DNA of 38,857 bases from positions 1-38,857 of IMG/VR virus record IMGVR_UViG_3300042691_005800. One strand, written 5' to 3'. Position 1 is the first letter of the stretch; each line of letters starts with the position of its first letter. Below the pieces are notes generated by a model. The model worked only from the letters and a program-made list of their open reading frames with translations. It ran no database searches and was not told the DNA's origin. Shown here in pieces: positions 17,295 to 25,277 of this stretch. The DNA comes from a virus. The position numbers and the translations under genes were made by a program.

Positions 17295-20148
17295 TCTCTT
17301 GTTCAGGCTTAATCAAGTGAGTCAGATCAGTTTCAAAAGCATAGGCTTGGACGTTTGTACTGCCAACTGCATCAGACCATCCAGCCGCCATCTGTTTGCG
17401 CAACTTGCCTTTTAGTACGCCGGCGTCTGTTAGCTTAGTCTCAAACTCCTTGATACCCAGCTTGATCTCATGCAGATACGCCTTGAGCGCAGAAGTAGAT
17501 ACAAAGATTGTGCTTTCTTCAACTTCAGCCCTGATATACAGAGGGCCACGAGGCGCTGTGGAAACTTTGCCGTTGTTCACGACCAGCATGTTCTGAATGT
17601 TCTTGTTGATGAAGTCACCCAAAACATCTTCGCGGGTATTAGAGTCAGCTTTGCGCTTACCATTGATGATGTCGTTGAACGCTCCGCCAACCACGTTCAT
17701 GATACGAACCATGTCAAACTCAAACCAACCCAGTTCACGCAGGATGCGCTCAGCGGTGTAGACGTTGGCAATCAAACTGGCGATGTAACGATACTCACCA
17801 CTCTTTGAATACTTGTCCGCTACATTCATGTACTCAATGTGGATCCTACGAGTTAACTCTTTCTTGCCAACTTTCAGCAGTTCTTGCACATAGGGTATAC
17901 CGGCATGGCCGTAGTGGTAGTGATAGGCATCAAACATATCTTTGCCGCGCTCAAGTGTTAGCTCATACCCCTGAACATTTGGCCTAGTCATGTATGGCTC
18001 AAGTACACGCATTTCTTCGGCGCTGGTGTTTGCCTTGTAGGTTGAAATAATGTCGATCAATGAATTGTTTGTTGTGATGATCGCAATCAATCGGGTGATG
18101 AACTCTGACTCACGTTCTTGGTTGGATGACGCCTGAAGTCTAATCTTTGGGCGACCAGCGGAAGTTTTATAGACCACATCAGATGCTACTTTGCCGTCCA
18201 AGTTAGTCTGCTCATCAAGACCAAACGTAATATTCTTAGAGGTAATCATGCGCTGTGTTAGCGCATTGGGTGTTGCATCGTTAACAGTCAAGCTTTCGGG
18301 TGATCCCCAGATACTCATTGCAGAATACAAAGCGCCTGTCTTACCAACGCCAGACTCACCATGCAAGGAAAGCACAATACCGTTGACGTTGGAGAACTCC
18401 ATCAAGGGTGTAGCAAATCCGCACAGTAGCGTGAACGCATGAAACTCATAGCCCGGGTCGTTGAGCATACGAGCCGCCGTAAGCCAGCCTTCAAACGTAC
18501 CGCTTTTCTTGACATAGCGCACAATGTTCTTAGACATGGGAGACGGAGGGCAGTGCCTGATCTCGTCTTTAAATACTTCGCTTGTACCGATAACAAATGA
18601 TTCGTGATCTTCGGTCCAGCCTTGTTGGATTCGCATGATGTCTGCCTTTTGTGTATTGATTAAATAACTTGTCCACTTCATTAGATAGCTCGCAAACTTG
18701 GGAGCGAGCGCGGGTTCAAATGCAACGCCGTTAGATAGCAGGGTTGCCTTGAGTTTGTCTAATGCGCCGATGTCTTTCAGCGGTAACATAAATTCACGAG
18801 ACGCATCTCGTGGTAAGTGCAAGCGAATGACTAAGCACTCGCCATCGTGGGGGCTGAACAGTCGCTGAATGGGATACACATCATTTGGTGTCAGCATCTC
18901 GGGTGGGTCTTGGACTTTCTTGCCATCCTTGTTTATTCGTGGCGCTGGTTGAAAGTACACACCGCCGTTGATTGGGCGAAAGAATGGCTTAAGAAACTCA
19001 GGAAAGACTAAGAGGTTCTTGGGATCCTTTTTGGCCCCAGTTGGCTCCGCTTCATCTTCGGCTTCGCCTCCTTCATCGTCAGGAGTTCCGTCAGAGGACT
19101 CGGTATATTCAACTGCGAGTTTGATAGATCGGGCAAGTGCAATAGGCCCTGACTTTCCGAGTTTTCCTTTGTGTGGGCATCCAACGCATCCAGCCCTGTT
19201 CTCACGTTCAAAGGCGTCGCAACTGTGTGCCCAAGCCGCTTCACTTCTTGACTGCTCTGCTTTTCGTTCAGTTTCGTCCCGCGAATAGTCGGGGTGGTCT
19301 TCTGACATGAGATGTATGGCAGTGTCGCCATCAACACACCTTGAGGCGACAGATAGTCCAGCGTACCACAACGGCTCTGGACAACTAGCCGCGTTTTCGA
19401 GAATGTATTTAATTTGTCCACAGCCTACTCCTTCTAAGCTATCCTCCGCGAGCTTTTGGAAGACGTATTCATAATTGCCGTTCATCTTGTCGAACAGCGC
19501 TTGAGTCTCATCATCAAGACCCTTTTCAACTTGGCTCAAGTCAAATGCTTTTTCAACTTTACCAAGCAGGTTTTCCCAGTCTTGAAAGTCTGTAGGCTCA
19601 CCGTCCTGTATGACTTCAACCGGTAACGGAGCGCGTTTTAGATTGCGACTGCCGGGGACTCTAAGAATCCTTGCGGCATCTGCCGTAACTACCTCATCAA
19701 TCATGAGGCCGTTGTCTAAACAATACTGTTTAAACTTTTCAGCGTACGGTTTCCAAATGTCCGTAGGTACATCAGCAGTAAAAGGCCAGTAAGCATGGAT
19801 GCCGTTACCGGAGTTTACGATGATTGGTTGCGGCAGTTCAGTATCGGACAGAAACTTGTGCAATGCTATCAGTCCGTCTTCCCACGCCGCATACGGCTTA
19901 TCAGGGCCGCAGTCTAGGTCAACAAAGAACGAGCGCATAAAAATACACGCGCTAGCCTTACGTTGATACCCCTCAAATGTCCCAAGCGCAAAAAATGTGT
20001 TGAAGTCACCAGCATCAAAGTCCTTCATGAAGTCAATCGCTTCACTAAGGTACTCAGAGAATTTAGGGCGCACTGAGTCACCCTTGATTCCGACTACACA
20101 AATGTTGCCCTGCGTTGGCAATACCTTATCAAAAAATTGTTCGTTCAT
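17272..20148 (-). CDS. Primase-helicase fusion (AEP-like primase plus DUF927-type ATPase)
   Basis: A 958-residue protein. The N-terminal region resembles archaeo-eukaryotic-type primases: FFVDLDCG with acidic residues at 77 and 79, SGNGIHAYW (113-121) with His118, and ARILRVPGSRNLK (159-171). A cysteine cluster near residues 310-325 (CVGCPHKG) may bind zinc. The C-terminal half is a DUF927-like helicase ATPase with Walker A GESGVGKT (597-604), an FGLDEQ Walker B-like segment (642-647) and an ITTNN sensor (691-695). It would prime and unwind DNA at the phage fork alongside the family A polymerase. No SD is visible upstream (GTCTCTGCGATT precedes ATG), and a stable hairpin ends 18 bases before the start. 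Confidence 0.85.
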   Translation of the reverse strand: MNEQFFDKVLPTQGNICVVGIKGDSVRPKFSEYLSEAIDFMKDFDAGDFNTFFALGTFEGYQRKASACIFMRSFFVDLDCGPDKPYAAWEDGLIALHKFLSDTELPQPIIVNSGNGIHAYWPFTADVPTDIWKPYAEKFKQYCLDNGLMIDEVVTADAARILRVPGSRNLKRAPLPVEVIQDGEPTDFQDWENLLGKVEKAFDLSQVEKGLDDETQALFDKMNGNYEYVFQKLAEDSLEGVGCGQIKYILENAASCPEPLWYAGLSVASRCVDGDTAIHLMSEDHPDYSRDETERKAEQSRSEAAWAHSCDAFERENRAGCVGCPHKGKLGKSGPIALARSIKLAVEYTESSDGTPDDEGGEAEDEAEPTGAKKDPKNLLVFPEFLKPFFRPINGGVYFQPAPRINKDGKKVQDPPEMLTPNDVYPIQRLFSPHDGECLVIRLHLPRDASREFMLPLKDIGALDKLKATLLSNGVAFEPALAPKFASYLMKWTSYLINTQKADIMRIQQGWTEDHESFVIGTSEVFKDEIRHCPPSPMSKNIVRYVKKSGTFEGWLTAARMLNDPGYEFHAFTLLCGFATPLMEFSNVNGIVLSLHGESGVGKTGALYSAMSIWGSPESLTVNDATPNALTQRMITSKNITFGLDEQTNLDGKVASDVVYKTSAGRPKIRLQASSNQERESEFITRLIAIITTNNSLIDIISTYKANTSAEEMRVLEPYMTRPNVQGYELTLERGKDMFDAYHYHYGHAGIPYVQELLKVGKKELTRRIHIEYMNVADKYSKSGEYRYIASLIANVYTAERILRELGWFEFDMVRIMNVVGGAFNDIINGKRKADSNTREDVLGDFINKNIQNMLVVNNGKVSTAPRGPLYIRAEVEESTIFVSTSALKAYLHEIKLGIKEFETKLTDAGVLKGKLRKQMAAGWSDAVGSTNVQAYAFETDLTHLIKPEQENEQETTE

Positions 20149-20165
20149 AATCGCAGAGACAATAA

Positions 20166-20186
20166 AGGCGAGGACCGGCCTCGCCT
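20166..20186 (-). terminator. Hairpin before the primase gene (attenuator or partial terminator)
   Basis: AGGCGAGG (20166-20173) pairs with CCTCGCCT (20179-20186) around a 5-base loop, an 8-bp GC-rich stem. On the leftward transcript it is followed by TTTATTGT, a short U-rich stretch, and lies between the HTH gene and the SD-less primase start. It could lower read-through into the primase gene, protect an mRNA end, or control translation. Confidence 0.4.
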
Positions 20187-20203
20187 GTAAACAATATGGG
20201 CTG

Positions 20204-20539
20204 TTAACCCGACTTTTTAGAAACTTCCGTAACTGCGCGACCGAGGATGTTCTCAGTGTATGTACGGGCTTCTTTGAGATTCTTGGCTGGCAAGAGTCCC
20301 GCTTCGGTATCCTCCTTTAGAAGTTGCAGAAACAACCTGATTTTTTCACGACGACCACTACGTACATACCCGCCCCGAAACCACGCATGGATACCCATAC
20401 GTGATACACCGAGAATTGCTGATGCGTATGCGGCAGGCAAGTTGGCTTCAATACACGCCTTCGCCAGCGTGATGCCTACATTGTCCCCTTCAGTTGTATC
20501 AACAATGCTTAGTAGTTCGGGGCTGTATGTGCGGGCCAT
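20204..20539 (-). CDS. Helix-turn-helix DNA-binding protein (111 aa)
   Basis: The start is TAATG-coupled to the preceding gene. Residues about 36-56 (YASAILGVSRMGIHAWFRGG) form a clear helix-turn-helix: an Ala-rich first helix, a GVS turn and a recognition helix with Trp53. A basic stretch (RSGRREK) and an amphipathic helix follow. The length and single HTH suit a phage regulator or a replication accessory factor. Sitting between the ssDNA-binding candidate and the primase, it could bind the origin or act as an early/late switch. The binding site is unknown; the TTTCAC-N6-GTGAAA dyads at 37.3 and 38.5 kb are candidates to test. Confidence 0.65.
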   Translation of the reverse strand: MARTYSPELLSIVDTTEGDNVGITLAKACIEANLPAAYASAILGVSRMGIHAWFRGGYVRSGRREKIRLFLQLLKEDTEAGLLPAKNLKEARTYTENILGRAVTEVSKKSG

Positions 20540-21402
20540 TATTTCTTAGACCACTTTTTAACGATGTCGCTAACATCTTCTGGAGCTTCAGTAGATGCTT
20601 TAGGAGCAGACGCGCGTTTCACTGGCTCAGGAACAGGCTCAGCAAAAGCGGCTGGTTGAGCAGGGGCTTCAACTTCATCAACACCATCAGTTTTAAACAC
20701 AGACAACTTGACTGCGTTTTCTGCGGCTGGAGTCTTGCCTTGCTGAACGATTACATCGCGTATTTCATTAGGCACAGCAGACGCTGGAGAGAACAACAAG
20801 CGTGGCACTGGGAAGTTAATGTCAAACTGCATCTTAGTTACGACACGACCGGCAGACACGTTGTTGTTAGCAAGCATCTGAATGTACGGACGGAAGGGCC
20901 ACTTACCGCCTTCTTCTTTGCCGAACGCTGAAGTAGCTGGCAACACCAACTGATACACATCTCCCTCGGGATCGTTAGGCAATACAACAGCGGCTCTCCA
21001 TGAGAGTCGGCAAGCAGTGCCTTGACCGCCTTGACCTGAACCCTTGACTGAGTTGGGGCACTCAGCGCAAGTCGGCGCACAAGGAGATTTAACCTCGGGG
21101 TCAGGGGTCTTCGAGTCATTCGACCAGCAAGCAGGGGCCAACTTCACACCCTTCTTGTAGGTAGAGTTATAGAAGGTACGCGATGCGTCATGGGCCATCT
21201 TGACGATGATGACGTTCATAGAGTTGTCTGTATTGACGCTCTGCTCTTTACCACCAACGATCTTGCGGAATACGCGACCCTCGATAGAAATGCGCTTGTT
21301 GCCTTTTGTGGCATTACCGGCTACGGCAAGTGTGTCCTCATCGAGGCCCAATTCCATTAAACCACCGGCGTTTTGAAAAATGTTTGCGAGTTCGTTACTC
21401 AT
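20539..21402 (-). CDS. Probable ssDNA-binding protein with zinc-knuckle cysteines
   Basis: A 287-residue protein with SD AGGAAAC. The first 220 residues look like a beta-rich OB-type core. An inserted cysteine cluster (CAPTCAECP plus further Cys on either side, about residues 92-132) could bind zinc, recalling T4 gp32 in principle. The C-terminal 60 residues are Pro/Ala/Glu-rich and disordered, ending in a basic peptide, unlike the acidic tip of most SSB proteins. It is encoded between the helicase and primase genes and is probably a core replication protein. The assignment is from layout and context; no signature proves ssDNA binding. Confidence 0.5.
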   Translation of the reverse strand: MSNELANIFQNAGGLMELGLDEDTLAVAGNATKGNKRISIEGRVFRKIVGGKEQSVNTDNSMNVIIVKMAHDASRTFYNSTYKKGVKLAPACWSNDSKTPDPEVKSPCAPTCAECPNSVKGSGQGGQGTACRLSWRAAVVLPNDPEGDVYQLVLPATSAFGKEEGGKWPFRPYIQMLANNNVSAGRVVTKMQFDINFPVPRLLFSPASAVPNEIRDVIVQQGKTPAAENAVKLSVFKTDGVDEVEAPAQPAAFAEPVPEPVKRASAPKASTEAPEDVSDIVKKWSKK

Positions 21403-21419
21403 GATGTTTCCTGATTAAA

Positions 21420-21839
21420 TTAAACTAAAGTTTCACTGGTTGAAGAAGCCTTGCGTACAACAATGTCATACTCACGCAAGGCATTTACTCCGGGCGGCAA
21501 TCCATCTCCTACCCGCTCGGACATAAATTCTTTGAAGTTGCGCTGATGGATACGGCGTTCAAGCAAATCAATCGAGCCTTCGTTCTCGACAAACTTCCTG
21601 AAGTTGTCCCAGTCAGTGCAAAAATATCTTTCCTTAACTTGTCTCGTGACAGTACCGCTGTCTGTCTTGAAACCGTTCTGATTGTTCTCGTTGCAAATAG
21701 CCAAAAGCGCTTCTTTAATCGTATCCATAGCGTCTTTCAGTTCTTCGTCTTGAGACTCATAGTTGGCCTTTAATGACTCACGCATTCTGCGAATCTCAAG
21801 GTAGTCAGACACCAACTCTTCTGTATTATTTATTGTCAT
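21420..21839 (-). CDS. Conserved phage protein with N-terminal coiled coil (139 aa)
   Basis: The start overlaps the stop of the helicase gene (ATGA). Residues 1-60 are a charged, heptad-like helix. The second half has the pattern SGTVTRQVKERYFCTDW, LLERRIHQRNFKEFM, and LPPGVNALREYDIVVRKA. From memory, that layout recurs in replication blocks of many aquatic phages, always near helicase or SSB genes. The coiled-coil start resembles Gam-like nuclease inhibitors in outline only. It may be a nuclease inhibitor or a recombination/replication accessory protein. The function is not established. Confidence 0.55.
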   Translation of the reverse strand: MTINNTEELVSDYLEIRRMRESLKANYESQDEELKDAMDTIKEALLAICNENNQNGFKTDSGTVTRQVKERYFCTDWDNFRKFVENEGSIDLLERRIHQRNFKEFMSERVGDGLPPGVNALREYDIVVRKASSTSETLV

Positions 21840-23401
21840 ACACTCTCTCCTATTTCCTCTTTGTACAGGTCTACCAACTGAGTGTGCATGTCCACTTTGC
21901 CTTGTAGCATTGTGTACATACGCTTCTCCACCTCAGACCCTTGAAGGTGAATCACAGTCATCTTGTTTTTCTGTCCAACACGGTCGATACGCGCAACGCA
22001 TTGCAGATAAGTTTCTACGGACATTACAGGCGACCAAAACACAATCGTGTCTGCCGCAGTCAGCGTTACGCCATGCGATGCCGCTTGTGGTTGAATCAAC
22101 AACACTCGTGGTGTGTCGGTTGTTTGGAACTTGTTGAATATGGCGGCACGGTTAGATGCAGTCACATCACCTGAAATAATCTCAGTCGTTATATTGTTCT
22201 TTGTCAGGTAGTCCTGAACCACTTTGATTGTGTGCTTGTATGGAATGAACACAATGACTTTGTGCGATGCTTCATCAATCACTTCGCCAAGCACGTTCAA
22301 ACGTGGTGAAACATCAAACTCAATCACGTTGTGGTCATCGGTGTAGACAGCGCCGCCTGATAACTGCAAGAGCTTTGTAAGAGCCGCCGCCGCATTGACT
22401 GTGCTGATTGTTTCGCCAGCCGCTTCGATCTGCATTTCTTTGCGCAACTCTTTGTAGTAGCTAGTGGCTTGAGCACTGAGTGGCACTTCGCGTGTCTGAT
22501 ACATCAGGTCAGGCAGATCAAGGCACTGGGCTTTCTCGTACCGGATCGCGGGTTGTAAGGCGTTGAATACAAGACCCTTGGCGTGGGGCTTGGGTATCCA
22601 CTTAAAGCGAGTAATCTGTTGCATGACCGCATCTTTCCATGCAGTCTTGTACTTAGGAATGTTATTGGGGTTGACCAACTTGGCTAGACCAAACGCATCC
22701 TCGGGTGACTGAGAAGCGGGAGTGCCGGTCATCATCCACAAATACGTGTCGGGACGAATTATCTTGGCAAGATTTTTCCAACGGACGGTGCTTGGGTTCT
22801 TGTAGGCATTAGCTTCGTCAACAATGATGAGATCAAAACCACCATCCATGATTGTTTCGCGCTCTGCGTTAACACCATCGTAATTGATGATTACAAACTC
22901 GTAACCACCGTTGATAACTTTCTTGCGCTTTGATCCGTGCGCTACGCCACATGTGCGGTGCATCACAGTTTTAAACAAATCAGCTTGCCATGCGCTCTGC
23001 ATGATGGACAAGGGGCAGACAACCAACACACGTTTCACCAGCCCGTGATTCATTAGATAATCAGCCGCCCAAATTGCGGCAGAAGTCTTGCCTGTACCAG
23101 CTTCGTTAAAACAGAAAGCGCGGCGATGTAGTGTCAAGAACCGTGCGGTGTCGCGTTGGTGATCGAATGGCGTAAACATTCCGGGCCATTGATAGTCACG
23201 CTCAATAGGAGATGGAATCTTATTAGAGTCAGGCAGTAAGCGAACGAGCTTTTGCACCTCGTTGATGCCCCAGTACATCAGCACCTCTGAGTGTCCACCT
23301 TCGGCTCCAATCAATTCACTCTTGTCGATGTACGTGGTAATTTGCTTAGCCACATCATGAGAGCAATGGAACCGCAGTGCGGTGTCGTCAACTATATTCA
23401 T
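21836..23401 (-). CDS. SNF2-type superfamily 2 DNA helicase/translocase
   Basis: ATG 23401 is preferred over an in-frame TTG at 23413 because AAAGG lies just upstream of the ATG; the protein is then 521 residues. Motifs in order (residue numbers approximate): FNEAGTGKTSAA (Walker A, about 97-108), LIIVDEANAYKNPST (motif II, DEAN), MTGTPASQSPEDAF (motif III), and near the end LIQPQAASHGVTLTAADTIVFWSPVMS and RIDRVGQKNKMTVI (motifs V and VI). This is the SNF2/RAD54-like branch of SF2, ATP-driven double-strand DNA translocases often found in phages beside nucleases. It would assist replication restart or recombination. It is the first gene after the promoter at 23.6 kb. Confidence 0.9.
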   Translation of the reverse strand: MNIVDDTALRFHCSHDVAKQITTYIDKSELIGAEGGHSEVLMYWGINEVQKLVRLLPDSNKIPSPIERDYQWPGMFTPFDHQRDTARFLTLHRRAFCFNEAGTGKTSAAIWAADYLMNHGLVKRVLVVCPLSIMQSAWQADLFKTVMHRTCGVAHGSKRKKVINGGYEFVIINYDGVNAERETIMDGGFDLIIVDEANAYKNPSTVRWKNLAKIIRPDTYLWMMTGTPASQSPEDAFGLAKLVNPNNIPKYKTAWKDAVMQQITRFKWIPKPHAKGLVFNALQPAIRYEKAQCLDLPDLMYQTREVPLSAQATSYYKELRKEMQIEAAGETISTVNAAAALTKLLQLSGGAVYTDDHNVIEFDVSPRLNVLGEVIDEASHKVIVFIPYKHTIKVVQDYLTKNNITTEIISGDVTASNRAAIFNKFQTTDTPRVLLIQPQAASHGVTLTAADTIVFWSPVMSVETYLQCVARIDRVGQKNKMTVIHLQGSEVEKRMYTMLQGKVDMHTQLVDLYKEEIGESV

Positions 23402-23433
23402 ACTGCCTTTCAAACTAAATTGGTGTTACGAAC

Positions 23434-23510
23434 GGGGGGCACGGCCCCCCATCCGGTTAGTCCTGTCGCGGGCGAAAGTATGTCCCATAGGAGAGTTCCC
23501 ACCGACTAAC
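23434..23510 (-). promoter_or_regulatory. Structured 5' leader of the helicase operon
   Basis: This part of the roughly 195-base leader has two nested structures. A 7-bp GC hairpin pairs 23434-23440 with 23444-23450 around a 3-base loop. A longer stem-loop pairs GTTAGTC (23456-23462) with GACTAAC (23504-23510). No tail of U follows the GC hairpin, so a plain terminator is unlikely. The leader could act in attenuation, translation control or binding of a phage protein. No known riboswitch motif is recognised. Between the promoter and the helicase start I see no supported gene. Confidence 0.45.
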
Positions 23511-23604
23511 TGACGCGGTTTACGGGGGGAAAACAACCATGGAGCAACTGCAACAAACCCCCATCAGCCCACTCACGCCTAACGACTGAACCTTGATTGA
23601 CTTA

Positions 23605-23632
23605 ATTATGAGGCCAAAACTCTATAAGTCAA
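23605..23632 (-). promoter_or_regulatory. Sigma70-like promoter for the helicase operon
   Basis: On the leftward strand TTGACT (23632-23627) and CATAAT (23610-23605) are separated by 16 bases; each hexamer is one mismatch from the -35 and -10 consensus. The start of transcription would be near 23597, about 195 bases before the helicase ATG. It lies in the largest internal gap of the early block, just downstream of the small HNH gene. It is the best consensus promoter I found in the window. Confidence 0.7.
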
Positions 23633-23662
23633 GTAATTTTTTTGTTGGAATCGTAGGTATTT

Positions 23663-23974
23663 TCACCTAGAGCGTTCTTTTTTGCTGGTCTCTGAGACCA
23701 AATTACCCTTTGAATCGCGCCGGAACGAGCGATTTTTAGCAACGCTTTGGATGCGTAGGCCATCCTTATTTGAGCCGCCTTTATCTAGGGCGCGAACGTG
23801 CGCTACATCCTTACCCTCTCGGCGGTCTGCCTTGCCATTTCCATTGGCATCAGTGCCGGTTTTGTCGATTGAACGGCGTCCACGCTGACGTTCCATACGG
23901 CGTTCGTGCTCACCTCGAGCCTTCTGTTGTTCGTACTCTTTTTTGTACGGTCTAGGTTTATTTACATAAGGCAT
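23663..23974 (-). CDS. Small HNH-type endonuclease-like protein (103 aa)
   Basis: ATG 23974 is chosen because AAGGGG lies 5 bases upstream; a longer frame from 24022 lies inside the preceding gene. The N-terminal half is very basic (repeated Arg/Lys/Gln). The C-terminal half has DVAHVRALDKGGSNKDGLRI followed by SVAKNRSFRR, the His...Gly-Gly...Asn pattern of a compact HNH fold with one DNA-contacting Asn-Arg segment. Similar short proteins occur in many phages and are often listed as HNH or hypothetical. It sits next to the Cas4-like nuclease in the recombination block. Catalysis is uncertain because the first His of a classical HNH motif is hard to place. Confidence 0.6.
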   Translation of the reverse strand: MPYVNKPRPYKKEYEQQKARGEHERRMERQRGRRSIDKTGTDANGNGKADRREGKDVAHVRALDKGGSNKDGLRIQSVAKNRSFRRDSKGNLVSETSKKERSR

Positions 23975-23976
23975 GA

Positions 23977-24639
23977 TTACCCCTTGTGGAATTGACAAGT
24001 CTTTACTGGACACCATCCGCACAAGGGCGTAGGGTTAGCCTGCCAAGAATTATTCTCATGGGACAAGCGCAAGCGCTCAAGATTCCAGTAAAAATCTTCC
24101 CACAGCGAGTCCATATTGTCTCTCGAATACTCGGAAGTTACAAAGTGATTGTGTGCAACAAATAACAGGCCAGCGTTAATCTGTTGCAGCTGCGGGAAGT
24201 GCGCAAATGCCATAAGAGCCATTAACTGCAACTGCTTGGGGTCAGGGTAGCGGTTACTGCCGGTCTTGTAATCAACAATAAAACCAACATCATCCCGCAC
24301 GACCAGCAAGTCAGCGATGCCCCGCACCCAGTAGTCAGGTGCATCGAACGCGCAAGGCTTCTTATCGTAAGTCAGAGCCATTTCATGTTCAGGATACTTA
24401 ACCCCTTCCATCTCCCGTAGGGGATCGAGTTGGGATTTGAACCGCTCATAGTTTTTGGCTAGGGGTGTACCGTCTTTGACGTAGTTTTCCAGCGCAGAGT
24501 GAACCTCTGTGCCGTATAACATTTGCTTTGTAGCTTCTTTCTTAAAATTTTTTAAGACCTTAACTTCATGGTACTGCTTCGGACAATTTGCAAAGTCCTT
24601 GAGGCCGGAGTACGACCACTTAATTTCACTGGCTTTCAT
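23977..24639 (-). CDS. Cas4/RecB-like PD-(D/E)XK exonuclease with four cysteines
   Basis: A 220-residue protein with every key element of the PDDEXK_1 (Cas4/AddB-like) family. Cys19 lies near the N-terminus; His48 is followed by GIADLLVV with Asp110, then VDYKTG with Asp123 and Lys125, and Gln137 further on. The C-terminus has CGWCPVKTC (Cys207, Cys210, Cys215). One N-terminal plus three C-terminal cysteines is the layout that holds a 4Fe-4S cluster in Cas4 and AddB. The likely role is end-processing of phage DNA during recombination or degradation of host DNA. There is no CRISPR array or other cas gene in the window. It is ATGA-coupled to the next upstream gene. Confidence 0.85.
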   Translation of the reverse strand: MKASEIKWSYSGLKDFANCPKQYHEVKVLKNFKKEATKQMLYGTEVHSALENYVKDGTPLAKNYERFKSQLDPLREMEGVKYPEHEMALTYDKKPCAFDAPDYWVRGIADLLVVRDDVGFIVDYKTGSNRYPDPKQLQLMALMAFAHFPQLQQINAGLLFVAHNHFVTSEYSRDNMDSLWEDFYWNLERLRLSHENNSWQANPTPLCGWCPVKTCQFHKG

Positions 24640-25277
24640 ATATCTGTGCGCTCCTTTTTAGAACCAGTAGAAGTTACCATATTTAAGCGCTTAGGGTTGA
24701 ACCCGTTCTCGTAAAAGGATGCGCCACGCAAGATCATGAAGAACTTGTCGCCATGCCAAGTGTTGCCAACAACAAACGTGCCTACATTCATACGACCACC
24801 AAAGATATTTAAAGCGCACACAGAGTCGACCTTCTTGCCGCCCGTGTACATACTGCTTGGTGATTTGTTTGTTTGGACTGGCCCTATGAATACAGGCATA
24901 TTCAGGTCACGTGCATAAGCCGCCGCTTGCTCCAAATGATCTGCAAGAGTTGTTGCGGCGAGACCGTTGGGAAAGTGCGGTGACATGTGTCGTTTAACTT
25001 CTATGCCAAACTTGATCTCACGGTCCTCGTGCATAGCCGTCACAACGAAGTCGATTGCCTTGCCGCTTGTTGTTTTAACTTCTTTCTCATAGCTCCAACC
25101 CTTCTCGTCAAGCAGTTCGCTCACTAGGTTAGACGCCGCCTTCTCAGTAGCGTAGTCAGACGCAAACAGTTGTTGATTCCGCTTTTGTTCTGCTTGTTGT
25201 TGTTCAATTGTTTTAACCAAAGGGATTTGTGTTTCAAGCCCCATTCTTCGCAACCAAAGCGCGTCTTTAGCTTTCAT
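24636..25277 (-). CDS. Probable PD-(D/E)XK nuclease of unassigned family (213 aa)
   Basis: The start is TAATG-coupled to the DNA polymerase. After a helical start (residues 20-60), the sequence KAIDFVV (Asp76) and GIEVKRH (Glu93, Lys95) is spaced as in the PD-(D/E)XK fold, and a downstream amphipathic helix contains QAAAYAR (about residues 117-123). The last 80 residues are beta-rich and not recognised. Being wedged between the polymerase and a second PD-(D/E)XK enzyme supports a DNA-processing role, such as a Holliday-junction resolvase or restriction-like nuclease. The fold call is from motif spacing only. Confidence 0.6.
   Translation of the reverse strand: MKAKDALWLRRMGLETQIPLVKTIEQQQAEQKRNQQLFASDYATEKAASNLVSELLDEKGWSYEKEVKTTSGKAIDFVVTAMHEDREIKFGIEVKRHMSPHFPNGLAATTLADHLEQAAAYARDLNMPVFIGPVQTNKSPSSMYTGGKKVDSVCALNIFGGRMNVGTFVVGNTWHGDKFFMILRGASFYENGFNPKRLNMVTSTGSKKERTDI

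Noticed and set aside
19008-19421. 137-codon minus-strand frame inside the primase gene
   Set aside because: It shares the strand but a different frame with the primase-helicase, which has clear motifs on both sides; no start signal is seen.
23456-23510. tRNA-like fold with a 7-bp closing stem
   Set aside because: The closing stem resembles an acceptor stem, but there is no T-loop consensus, no plausible anticodon arm and no D-arm; it is treated as a leader structure.
23426-23564. Possible leader peptide on the minus strand from ATG 23564
   Set aside because: Reading the six-C run correctly gives a stop after 14 codons, with no SD and no regulatory codon pattern.
23977-24639. CRISPR-Cas adaptation gene (cas4)
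   Set aside because: The protein is Cas4-like in fold and cysteines, but there is no array, no cas1/cas2 and the context is phage recombination.
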